Source: Ophiostoma sp. CBS 140.51
Taxonomy: Eukaryota > Ascomycota > Sordariomycetes > Ophiostomatales > Ophiostomataceae
DNA: 64,000 nucleotides
Assembly: GCA_029298735.1 (NCBI GenBank)
Contig: JANSLP010000039.1
Coordinates: forward strand, 62,001-126,000
Reading direction: 5' to 3'
This document shows positions 48,682 to 57,613 of the stretch, in pieces. The notes beneath the pieces are model-generated. The model was not told the DNA's origin. It ran no database searches and was given only the letters and a program-made list of their open reading frames with translations. The position numbers and the translations under genes were made by a program. Position 1 is the first letter of the stretch, and the number at the start of each line of letters is the position of its first letter.

Positions 48682-51495
48682 CTAGCTCACACGACGCCGC
48701 TTCACAGCCGGATTCGGGCTGTTGCCTGTGCTCAGGTCGGTCCGCGGAATCTCTTCAGTCAGTGCCGGACTAGGAGACTTGCCAAAGAGGCCGTTGCCGC
48801 CGTCGTCGGCGTCAACACCGTTCGTGTTTGCGTTTGCGTCCGAGTTCGCGTTGTTGGCGGTGTGGTCGATAGTAAAGTTGAAATCATCCCCAAAGGGAGC
48901 ACCGCCAGTGCCGCCAGCCGCCTGGCCTGCTGCACCACCGGCTGCCGCGTTGGACCCCGTCAGATCGTCCGTGGCAAAGTTGAAATCATCGCCGAAGGCA
49001 TTTGTGTCCAAGTACTGGTTGAGGTCAAAGTACCCCGGGCTCTGCATGCCTGGGTTGTTGCTGCCGCCCACGGAAACAGCGTCCTCGTCGATACCGGGCA
49101 CCCGGCCCGAAGGACTGAGCGGGCCCAGCATCTGGGTAAGGTCGCTAATCTTGGCGTTCTGCTCCTCCTGTAGCCGCTGCAGCGCCTCAATCTCGGACTG
49201 TGTGTTGGAGATGTCCTGGAGGGATGGCGGCGGGATGGCCTGCATGTTGCCGAGGATGGGTGACAGGGACGTGTTGGCACCGGCGGCCATGTTGGGCGGT
49301 GCACCGCCGGCAACAGTAGCAGGGATCGTCATCGGGACCTGAGGCGATAGAGGAACGCCGCCGGGGCCTGTGAGGGGTGTATTCCGTGCCAGATTGGCAA
49401 CGTTCGGCTGCTGCTGCTGCTGTTGCCCGCCCATGTTGGGGTTGTTGCCTTGGGCGTTCATGAGGCCAATGACCCGGTCGCGCTGATCGGTGCTCATGTT
49501 GGTCGGGGTGCCAGCTGCTGCTTCGAGCAAGTCAATGGCTGATCCAGAGGCCGGTGTGTTGGCGTTGGTGTCGTTGATGATGCGCATCATCCCTTCCTGC
49601 GGGTTGGACTGCAGCTCATGCTGGAGGTAGTTGTTGTTGTTGTTGTCGCCCGGTGAGTCGAACAGTTCTGTCACCGAACCCATAGCCGGTTGGTGACCCG
49701 CTTGGCCAGCATGGCCATAACCCCCGGTGCCCAGATGCTGCTGGTTGGGGGACAGGACAGACGAGGACCGGGCATTGCTTCCACGGGCACCAACACCGCC
49801 ACTACCACTACCGGATGCTTGTGGTGTCGATGCGGCGGTTGTGGAGGCGCTGGGTGCGGGGATCGGAGGTAGGAGACGTTGCTGGCGCTTCATAGGCGGC
49901 GTGCTCAGGTTGGTCGGCTGGGGCGCCGGTCGCCGAGGATCAAAGTCATCCGACAGGTCGACGACACTGCCCGTCGGCATTTGACCGTTGGGCAAGATGC
50001 TGGCCAGCAGCTCCGTGACGCCCTGGACACCGCCCTGCTCCTCGAGCGACTTGCGGAAGACGTTGGCCAAGAAGTTGAGGATGGCGTTGATCGAGTTCTC
50101 GTGGCGTTCGTGCATATTTTGAAAGAGGCGGGCCTGTTGCTGCAGCTGGGCATTGTCATATTGCAGCCGCTGCATCACCTTGGAAATCTGGGCCTGCCGC
50201 GTCTGTAGCGTGCTGAGCTCGTCCTTGATGATCTGGAAGTCCTTCTTTTGGAGAGGGCCAAGCTCGCCGCTGGCATGGCCGTTGGCGTCCAGCGCAACAG
50301 CACCGCCTGCACCGCTGGCGCCGCCACCAACACCAGCTCCTAGCACACCGCCGCCGACACCCACCCCCGAGCCGGGTGCTGCGTAGCCGCCCCGTCCTTG
50401 TTGGCTGCCACCCATCCCCTGGATGCTGGCATGGTGCGCCATCATGGAGGGCTCGTCGAGGTTTCCGTCTTCGTCGCTGTCGCCCTCGCCGTCGTCCTTC
50501 TTGCCGCGCTTCGCCTTGCTGCCGCTCTTGGGCTTGTTGATCAGCCACAGCAGGTTCGGGTGCCCGCGACGAAAGTACGGGTTGTAGTACTCGCTGGGAC
50601 TCTTGTTCTTCCGTTCGCTGGCCTTCATCGAGTTGTCCGACAGGCCGACTCGCTTGTGAAAACCGTACATGTTGAGTTGCCGCACAAAGGAGGCGTAGTT
50701 GTTGTGCTTGAACAGCTCGGGGATCAGTGTCTTGGCAAACTCATCCTCGTCCAGTACAATAAATGAGTCGCCGTTTTCCGACCAGCGGATCAGTTCCGTA
50801 TTCTTGGCCTCCTCCAAAAAGCTGCTAAGCTTCTGCACAAACGGCGGGATCTGCTTGCGCTTCGCCTGCGCGTCCTTCTTGATACGTTGCGCGCGCTCCT
50901 CGAGCACCTCGATGCTCTCGTTCTCGCCGGGCAGGCCAGTGCCACCATTGTTATTGTTTCCACTACCACCACCGCTTCCGGCACGAATGTGACCGCCTGC
51001 GTTGTGGTTAGCCGTCAGCACGCCCGCATCGTCGCCAAACGCGGACCAGTCTGCACTCGGATCAAACGCATTCCGCGACACCGACGGGATCAGCGCGCGG
51101 TTCGGTGGCCGGCGGGCAATCGCCGTCGATGTAGGCTGCGGTTGGATTTGGCCGCCGACGGGCTGGGGCTGGATGTGAAGCTGCTGCGGCTGTGCGGATT
51201 GGAGAGGTAGTTGTTGCGGTGCTGCCGCTGCTTGGGCCTGGGCCTGGGCCTGTGCTTGTGCCTGCTGTGCTGCTTGTTGCTGGCGGAGCTGTTGCTGGAA
51301 GAACTGGCCCTGATTGCCCATCATGTAGTTGTTGGCGTTCTGCGAGAGATTGCCAAACCCATCGGGTAGCCCGCCGCTCCATTGAAGCAGCTGGTCCTGC
51401 TGTGCCGCCGGGTTAAAGCCCGTCTGCCCGTTGGCAGCCATGGGGAAGATGGGCGGATCGCCGGGGGCGGCGCGTTTGCGGGGATTCGGGGACAT
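48682..51495 (-). CDS. HSF1: Heat shock transcription factor Hsf1
   Basis: Trimeric heat-shock factor that binds nGAAn repeats and drives chaperone genes. An intronless 937-residue protein starting at ATG 51495. The Q/A-rich N-terminus includes a QAQAQAQA stretch and the filamentous-fungal motif PNRALIPSVSR (131-141). The HSF DNA-binding domain spans about 214-323, with IPPFVQKLSSFLEE, LIRWSENGDSFIV and the recognition helix ASFVRQLNMYGFHK (268-281). A basic KAKRGKK patch follows. A Gly/Ala linker leads to the trimerisation coiled coil at about 410-490 (LGPLQKKDFQIIKDELSTLQ, FQNMHERHENSINAILNFL). The C-terminal half is Asn/Gln/Ser/Pro-rich with acidic-aromatic segments (FGDDFNFATDDL, FGDDFNFTIDHT) that look like activation motifs. 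It ends KRRRVS, a possible second nuclear signal. The N-terminal KRAAPG text fits Pezizomycotina Hsf1 rather than Sfl1 or Skn7. Confidence 0.93.
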   Translation of the reverse strand: MSPNPRKRAAPGDPPIFPMAANGQTGFNPAAQQDQLLQWSGGLPDGFGNLSQNANNYMMGNQGQFFQQQLRQQQAAQQAQAQAQAQAQAAAAPQQLPLQSAQPQQLHIQPQPVGGQIQPQPTSTAIARRPPNRALIPSVSRNAFDPSADWSAFGDDAGVLTANHNAGGHIRAGSGGGSGNNNNGGTGLPGENESIEVLEERAQRIKKDAQAKRKQIPPFVQKLSSFLEEAKNTELIRWSENGDSFIVLDEDEFAKTLIPELFKHNNYASFVRQLNMYGFHKRVGLSDNSMKASERKNKSPSEYYNPYFRRGHPNLLWLINKPKSGSKAKRGKKDDGEGDSDEDGNLDEPSMMAHHASIQGMGGSQQGRGGYAAPGSGVGVGGGVLGAGVGGGASGAGGAVALDANGHASGELGPLQKKDFQIIKDELSTLQTRQAQISKVMQRLQYDNAQLQQQARLFQNMHERHENSINAILNFLANVFRKSLEEQGGVQGVTELLASILPNGQMPTGSVVDLSDDFDPRRPAPQPTNLSTPPMKRQQRLLPPIPAPSASTTAASTPQASGSGSGGVGARGSNARSSSVLSPNQQHLGTGGYGHAGQAGHQPAMGSVTELFDSPGDNNNNNYLQHELQSNPQEGMMRIINDTNANTPASGSAIDLLEAAAGTPTNMSTDQRDRVIGLMNAQGNNPNMGGQQQQQQPNVANLARNTPLTGPGGVPLSPQVPMTIPATVAGGAPPNMAAGANTSLSPILGNMQAIPPPSLQDISNTQSEIEALQRLQEEQNAKISDLTQMLGPLSPSGRVPGIDEDAVSVGGSNNPGMQSPGYFDLNQYLDTNAFGDDFNFATDDLTGSNAAAGGAAGQAAGGTGGAPFGDDFNFTIDHTANNANSDANANTNGVDADDGGNGLFGKSPSPALTEEIPRTDLSTGNSPNPAVKRRRVS

Positions 51496-51818
51496 GGCGA
51501 GGTGAGATTTGAGATTTGAGGGGGAAATGTCGTGGTGTCGTGATGTCGGAAGTCGGATGTCGTGGGTTTCGTAGATTTCGTGGTGGGCGTCGAGGGTGTA
51601 TCTGCCCGTAGTTGGTCGGTAAGAAGCGTGTAGTGATGAGGTAGATCGGACGGGTAAGCGTGTTCACCGTTACCGTGTCACGAAAATTGGACACAGAAAA
51701 GAAAGAAAGAAAAAAGTCGCCGGGCGCAAAAAGCCGGAGAGATATCCAAGCTGTCGGGCGTCGTTTCGTCCGGGTGTCGCGCTGATCGGTCGTGCGCGGT
51801 CGTAACGATGATATCCTG

Positions 51819-51830
51819 GATATATATAGG
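51819..51830 (-). promoter_or_regulatory. TATA-like element upstream of HSF1
   Basis: CCTATATATATC on the - strand, about 325 nt upstream of the HSF1 ATG. Assigned by sequence and position only. Confidence 0.35.
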
Positions 51831-52412
51831 AATAGTCTAGATATACTCGCGTCCTGTCGTGCAGGGCGTCGTCGCCGCGGTGGTCGTCGAGTCGAGTCGA
51901 GAAACTGAAGCTGTTGTCAGTCCGTCGCGGTTTCGTTTTTGAATCGCGATTAAAGGACTCTGCTTTCTCGCGCGGTCGTGTACAGCGCAAAAGAAAATCC
52001 GAGACAGCCACACGATGACTGGCGAGTGCGCGGTGCGTACAGGTCAGGAGAGAGGGGAGGGGGGAATGCGTGGTTGTTTGGTGTTCTATTGTATCCTGCT
52101 CTGTTTTACTCGATTTTTGTTTTCTTGTTTTCCTCTTTCAATTTTTTTAGTCGCTCTTTCCTTTTTCGCGGCTCGCTGCAGGATGAGGCTGTATCTCTCC
52201 TCTTTTGTTGCAATTGGCGTGCTAAAAAGTGTCCAAAAAGCAACAAAGCGGGCAGCAAAAGCAGGAAGGCGGTCAGGCGGTGTGTAGCTGACAAGAATTG
52301 ACAAGGATGTGGCCCTCTTTGGGTCTCTTTTGGGTCCTGAGTTGGTCTTTTGCCCTCTTTCTGACTGCCCTTCCCCTCTCATTATTAGTGAGTTGCTTAA
52401 TATATTAGGGAT

Positions 52413-52488
52413 GTTAGGTGCCCACTACAGCGGAGTTTGGGCCATATAGTTGCTCCGTCCGCTACGGCGGGCTGTTCGGCTACCTAAC
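52413..52488. repeat. Imperfect inverted repeat, possible MITE remnant or hairpin
   Basis: The left arm begins GTTAGGTGCC and reaches AGCGGA (52413-52434). The right arm, read on the - strand from 52488, begins GTTAGGTAGCC and also reaches TAGCGGA (to about 52457). Arms of about 22-32 nt with gaps flank a short centre. This could be a short non-autonomous element or a structured regulatory hairpin; I saw no second copy in the window. Confidence 0.4.
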
Positions 52489-53299
52489 GAGCCTAACACA
52501 GGATTAACACTTTAGCGGTCAAAGAAAATAGCATGGCGCCAAGGACAATCTCGTCAACATGCTCTTATTCAGTGTCACTGGCCAATCAGAGCGTGCGGTG
52601 ATAAGCTTGCACGGCAGAAATTTTTTGCTCTTTCCTTGCCGGGCTCCTTTACATGCTGGGCAGCTCTTGCCTGCACATTTACTCTTTCCTGCAGGGTCGT
52701 GTTGGAATTGTTGTCGTCGTCCGCCCTTTCTGCCTAACCTGACATTCTGCCCTTCACACCGTTAACCCCTACCGTTCGCTCCTCCCGCAGAAACGGCCGT
52801 TTGACAAGACACACAGGATAGGCAGGAACGATCGGTCAACGTGTCCGTTATGCTCCCACGTTAAGAACAAGAGCCAACATTTGTCTCGGGCTTAATGAAC
52901 CCGTAATACACATGTTAAACAGCCCCGTCGGTGTTCGGGTCCTGCCGTGGTCTCGGGGGCGGGCTGTTAGGGGACTCTACGACACAGTTCTCCACTGTAG
53001 ATTGCCTCGGCCACAGCGCTTCCAATTACACCGAGCCCGGCGCCTTTTATGCCTTTTATGCCTTTTCCATCTTACGCCCTACGCCATAATAGCAGCCTTA
53101 CGCCTTTGCACATTCCTGCAGGCAGTTACTTTTTGACAGACTTGAATTTGGAAACATCTGTCTGGCGCATTCTAGATTGTGTCATAACATGCAAATGGGT
53201 ATTGTATTGTATTGTACAGTGCTTTTGGTCTTGGTCCTTGATCTTGCAGCCTGGTCAGCCACCACAACTTCATGAGACATCATCATCCGTCTCATCTCA

Positions 53300-54961
53300 T
53301 CACCTGGCTCCTCGTCCTGATGTCGTTGCTGCCTGTGACATCTTGGCATGCCGTGCCTGGTCTCGACGGCCTCCTGACCGGCCGCCGTCCCGTCGTGAGC
53401 TGCTCCTCTCCTCTTTAAGTGTCTGAGCCTTCTCGCGCGGGTCAATAACAATCAGCTCCTCCTCTGCCTTCTTGCGGTAGCTCAGGTCCTTGCCCAGCTT
53501 GTCGGCTGCGCAGTTGAGTGTATGGGACATCCAATCCTCGCCGTCGCTGTCGCTTTCCTGACCGCCCTCGCCGCCCTTGTCCCAGGGCCGACAGCTCTGG
53601 CAGTTGGCGATAAAGTGCAGATCACACACGGTCCCGTCACCCTCTTCCTCGGCCTCTTTTGGTTCTGCTTCAGCAGCAGCCGGTTCTGGTGCTGGCAGCG
53701 CAGCCTTGCCATTCCCATCCTGGCCAAGCTTGGAGGTAAACTCGTCGAGGAAGCGCAAGGTCTTCTTGTCGTGGCTCGACAGGCCGTTCTTGCGGTCAAA
53801 CTTCTTGCCACGCTTGGCGTCCGAGGGAACCAGCTTGTCGAGCACCGACTTCTTGTCCTCCTTTTCATGCTCTGGCTCGGCCGTGACGTTTCGACGCATA
53901 GAGGCCTTGAGTGCAGCAATCTCTGCATTGGTTTTCTCCAGCGCCGACATCTCTGATTTTCGTTTTGGTGCCGCATCTCGGTCGGACTCGGAGTTGGACA
54001 TGGACTCGTACTTGTCCTTTTTGGAAGGTTTTTTTGTCGTTGTAGGCGCTGGTGACGATTTCTCGGAGATTGATCGTGACGGTAATGTTGTCTTGTGGTG
54101 GTGTGTGCTTTCTGTGCGCTCCTCCTTATGTGTCTTCTCTGCCTTTTCCTCTTCCCTGTCGTCGTCCTTGTCGAGCTTTGCCTTCTTGCTCTTCCCTCGT
54201 GACGATGCTGCCTGGTCGCCTTCCAGATCGTCCTCAACATCGTCACCGAAGCTCAAGAGGTTCTTATTGACACCCTTCTTGCGCTTGGTCCTTTTCTTCT
54301 CTTCGCCGCCTCGTGGTGCGGAGACTGTAGTGTGCCGGACCTCGCGCTCCGTCTTGCGCATGTCCGTAAACGGGTTGGTCAGGATCTCAGTCTTGGTGAT
54401 TCGTGTCGGGTACAGCGGCCGCTCCGTGCCTTCTTGGACGTCGCCCTGGCCAATCTTTGTCAAATTGTAGATTGTCGGACCGGCCACGCGCCCAAACACC
54501 GTGTTCTTGCCGTTCAACTCGTCCGCCTTGTCCAGCGTAAAGAAGAACTGGCTGCCATTGGTGTCGGGCTTGCCCTCATTGGCCATGCCCAGCAGGCCGC
54601 GACGGTTGAACTTGAGCCGCGAGTGAAACTCGTCCTTGAAGCCGACGCCATGGGGTCCTGCGTTGACGCCCCGGCGCTCGTCCATTGGCCACACGTCCAG
54701 GTCGCCCGACAGCGCGCCGCCGTCAAATATGGACTCTCCGCCATTGCCCGTGCCCGTGGGATCGCCGCCCTGGACAATGAATCCGGGCACCAGGCGGTGG
54801 AAGATGGTGTTGTCGTAGTAGCCGTCGAGGCAGTGTTGCAAGAAGTTGCGGCTCGTGAGAGGTGTCTGCTTGGCGAAGAGCTCAATGGCAATCTCGCCGC
54901 TGGTAGTGTGCAGGACGAGCGACGCTGTCGGCTGCGGCTCGGTGTCGTAGAATGTCGACAT
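53300..54961 (-). CDS. CWC27: Spliceosomal cyclophilin Cwc27
   Basis: Cyclophilin-fold component of the activated spliceosome (Cwc22-associated group), nuclear. An intronless 553-residue protein starting at ATG 54961. The cyclophilin domain covers about 10-185: TTSGEIAIELFAKQTPLTSRNF, FHRLVPGFIVQGGDPTGTG (54-72), FKDEFHSRLKFNRRGLLGMAN and NGSQFFFTLD (135-144). Arg56 is kept, but the positions of cyclophilin A Trp121 and His126 are Glu148 and Asn153, as in known Cwc27 proteins that lack isomerase activity, so it probably acts as a binding module. A segment of about 27 residues (80-106) is inserted before FKDEF compared with animal Cwc27. The C-terminal half is highly charged, Lys/Glu/Ser-rich, with KRGKKFDRKNGLSSHDKK and a CDLHFIANCQSC motif. 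It is divergent from V-ATPase subunit B, 673 bp away. Confidence 0.94.
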   Translation of the reverse strand: MSTFYDTEPQPTASLVLHTTSGEIAIELFAKQTPLTSRNFLQHCLDGYYDNTIFHRLVPGFIVQGGDPTGTGNGGESIFDGGALSGDLDVWPMDERRGVNAGPHGVGFKDEFHSRLKFNRRGLLGMANEGKPDTNGSQFFFTLDKADELNGKNTVFGRVAGPTIYNLTKIGQGDVQEGTERPLYPTRITKTEILTNPFTDMRKTEREVRHTTVSAPRGGEEKKRTKRKKGVNKNLLSFGDDVEDDLEGDQAASSRGKSKKAKLDKDDDREEEKAEKTHKEERTESTHHHKTTLPSRSISEKSSPAPTTTKKPSKKDKYESMSNSESDRDAAPKRKSEMSALEKTNAEIAALKASMRRNVTAEPEHEKEDKKSVLDKLVPSDAKRGKKFDRKNGLSSHDKKTLRFLDEFTSKLGQDGNGKAALPAPEPAAAEAEPKEAEEEGDGTVCDLHFIANCQSCRPWDKGGEGGQESDSDGEDWMSHTLNCAADKLGKDLSYRKKAEEELIVIDPREKAQTLKEERSSSRRDGGRSGGRRDQARHAKMSQAATTSGRGAR

Positions 54962-55634
54962 GTTGGGTGGGGGGGGTGGTGAGCGTCAATGTTGGAAGAA
55001 GTTGTCGCGACGTCCAACGTCGTCTGTCGTCAAAAAATTTAAGTCCCTGGGATGCGCTACAAATTTGACGTTTTGGTCACTCAAACAACTACAGGCGGCT
55101 ACAACAGGCCTAAACACTTGAGCCAATCAGATTCACGTGACATTCGAGCATGGTGGGGCAGGCAGCAATCAGGACGTTGCAGGGGGGGCTCCGCCCGTTG
55201 AGAAGGAAGCTGGCAGGCTGGCAGAGAGATAATGATGCACCTATGGCACAAGCTAGGAGCTTGGACTACTTTTTGTACTCTCGCTTTGCCCCCTCTCGCA
55301 GCCACAGTCCCATTCCAGTCCAAAAGTCCCGCACCCTATCGGTGGACCACTCAAGCCAACTCCAGCCAAACTCCCAGCCAAAACACCCTGCATTGACTTG
55401 CTGACTTGCCATTGCGATAGCTCTTTGCCTCGCTCCTTCCTTCCGTCTTCCGTCACCTCTTTCCTTTTCGACGGACCCGCCTGCCAACGCTCGACTTCAT
55501 CTCGACTTCCGTCTTCCGTCCCATCTCGGCCTCGTCTTTCGTCATCAGCCACCCATCCTCCCGCAAAACCTCCCTTTCTCACCGTTCGCCCATCCTGTCG
55601 TTTGGTCCCGCCAACCGACCGACCAACCGGCACA
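54962..55634. promoter_or_regulatory. Bidirectional promoter region, CWC27 / VMA2
   Basis: 673 bp between two divergent start codons. The VMA2 side (about 55430-55634) is C/T-rich, a typical fungal leader, and neither side has a clear TATA box. Both transcripts must start here. Confidence 0.6.
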
Positions 55635-57613
55635 ATGACGGACCCTCGCGTTTCCTCGTCGTTCAACATCAACCCGCACATCACCTACAACACCGTCGGC
55701 GGTGCCAATGGCCCTCTCGTCATTCTCGACCATGTGCGTCTTTGTCAAGGCTCTCTCTTCCTACGTCCCTGTCTCGTTTACGAGTCTTCTCGCTCGGCAT
55801 CGGCATCTGACTGACTCGGCAACTGCTTCTAGGTCAAAAACCCTCGTTACAACGAAATTGTCAACCTGACCCTGCCCGATGGCTCGGTCCGTGCTGGTCA
55901 GGTCCTTGAGGCCAGAGGTGAGTTTTATATCTCGGGGACGATGCTATTCTCGACGGCAGAGCAATTACTAACTTTGTCTCTTCTCAATTCTAGGCAGCAG
56001 AGCTGTTGTCCAGGTACGATGATGCAATGCGATATCGAGTCCATTGTCGACGACGATGACGATGATGACGACAGACATCGTTGTCTCCCAACCCAACTCA
56101 ACGTCGAACCCGACGTTTTGATATACAGGACGCATGCTAACAAACTCAGGTGTTTGAGGGTACTTCTGGTATTGATGTGAAGAAGGTAAGATATCATTGT
56201 ACAGCATTCGACATGCTCCCCTTCGTCATTGATGCATCCTAATGCTAACCCATCTCCCTCTCTCTACAGACCAAGGTCGAGTTCACCGGCGAGAGCTTCA
56301 AGCTCGGTGTCTCCGAAGACATGCTGGGCCGTATTTTTGACGGTTCCGGCCGCGCCATCGACAAGGGCCCCAAGGTGCTTGCCGAGGAGTACCTCGACAT
56401 CAACGGCAGTCCCATTAATCCCTACTCGCGCGTCTACCCCGAGGAGATGATCTCTACCGGTATCTCGGCTATCGACACCATGAACTCGATTGCCCGTGGC
56501 CAGAAGATTCCCATCTTCTCGGCTTCTGGTTTACCACACAACGAGATTGCCGCCCAGATCTGTCGCCAGGCCGGCCTGGTGCAGCGCCAGGGCGTCACCA
56601 ACAAGGGTGTGCACGACGGCCACGAGGAGAACTTCTCCATTGTCTTTGCCGCCATGGGTGTCAACTTGGAGACGGCCCGCTTCTTCACCCGCGATTTCGA
56701 GGAGAACGGCTCTCTGGAGCGTGTCACCCTCTTCCTGAACCTTGCCAACGATCCTACGTAAGTCCCTGACCCTTCTTTTATTCTTATATGCCAGTGCTGA
56801 CAGAACAGGATCGAACGTATTATTACGCCCCGTCTGGCCTTGACGACTGCCGAGTACTACGCCTACCAGCTCGAGAAGCACGTCCTCGTTATTCTGACTG
56901 ATCTGACCTCCTACTGCGATGCCCTGCGTGAGGTGTCTGCCGCTCGTGAGGAGGTGCCCGGTCGTCGTGGTTACCCCGGTTACATGTACACGGATTTGTC
57001 GACCATCTACGAGCGCGCTGGTCGTGTCGAGGGCCGCAACGGCTCCATCACGCAGATCCCCATTCTGACTATGCCCAACGACGACATCACCCACCCCATT
57101 CCCGATCTGACGGGCTACATTACCGAGGGCCAGATCTTTGTCGACCGTGCGCTCGACAACCGCGGTATCTACCCCCCCATCAACGTGCTGCCGTCGCTGT
57201 CGCGTCTGATGAAGTCGGCCATTGGCGAGGGCATGACGCGCAAGGACCACGGCGACGTGTCCAACCAGCTGTACGCCAAGTATGCCATTGGCCGTGACGC
57301 CGCCGCCATGAAGGCCGTCGTCGGTGAGGAGGCGCTGTCGGCGGAGGATAAGCTGTCGCTCGAGTTTTTGGAGAAGTTTGAGCGCCAGTTCATCAGCCAG
57401 GGCCAGTACGAGTCGCGCACAATCTACGAGTCGCTGGATCTGGCGTGGAGCCTGCTGCGCATCTACCGCAAGGACATGCTCAACCGTATCCCGACCAAGG
57501 TCATCAACGAGTACTACCAGAGAACGGCGGAGCGCAAGGGCAAGGCAAAGGCGGACAACAAGCCGTCGCGGGATGAGGGTGACCAGGAGGAGGAGAACCT
57601 CATTGACGCATAA
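55635..57613 (+). CDS. VMA2: V-type proton ATPase subunit B
   Basis: Non-catalytic nucleotide-binding B subunit of the V1 hexamer, vacuolar membrane. Six exons: 55635-55733, 55833-55917, 55994-56013, 56150-56185, 56270-56757 and 56809-57613, with introns of 99, 76, 136, 84 and 51 nt. Together they code 510 residues, the family length. Exon 3 is only 20 nt (GSRAVVQ with its flanks). Visible family text: INPHITYNTVGGANGPLVIL, NPRYNEIVNLTLPDGS, VFEGTSGID, LGRIFDGSGRAIDKGP, GQKIPIFSASGLPHNEIAAQ (the degenerate P-loop region of subunit B), GVNLETARFF, PRLALTTAEYYAYQ, PGYMYTDLSTIYERAGR, PSLSRLMKSAIGEGMTRKDH. The C-terminus is charged (EEENLIDA). Every intron has GT-AG ends and the frame closes exactly. 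Confidence 0.97.
55994..56013 (+). other. VMA2: 20-nt microexon of VMA2
   Basis: Flanked by acceptor TTCTAG and donor GTACGA. With the preceding split codon it encodes GSRAVVQ, which joins LEARG to VFEGTSGID; skipping it would break the frame. Confidence 0.9.
56047..56074 (+). repeat. GAY trinucleotide tract inside VMA2 intron 3
   Basis: About nine GAC/GAT-type triplets in the 136-nt intron. It would code poly-Asp if retained but leads to no family sequence, and the intron has good splice signals (branch GCTAAC, acceptor TCAG). Confidence 0.8.

Larger units (their letters stand above)
51496..53299. other. HSF1 upstream region
   Basis: 1.8 kb between HSF1 and the 3' end of CWC27. It holds a TATA-like site at 51819-51830 and a candidate inverted-repeat element at 52413-52488. 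No open frame looks coding. I found no obvious perfect heat-shock element (three alternating GAA/TTC units) by eye. Confidence 0.5.
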
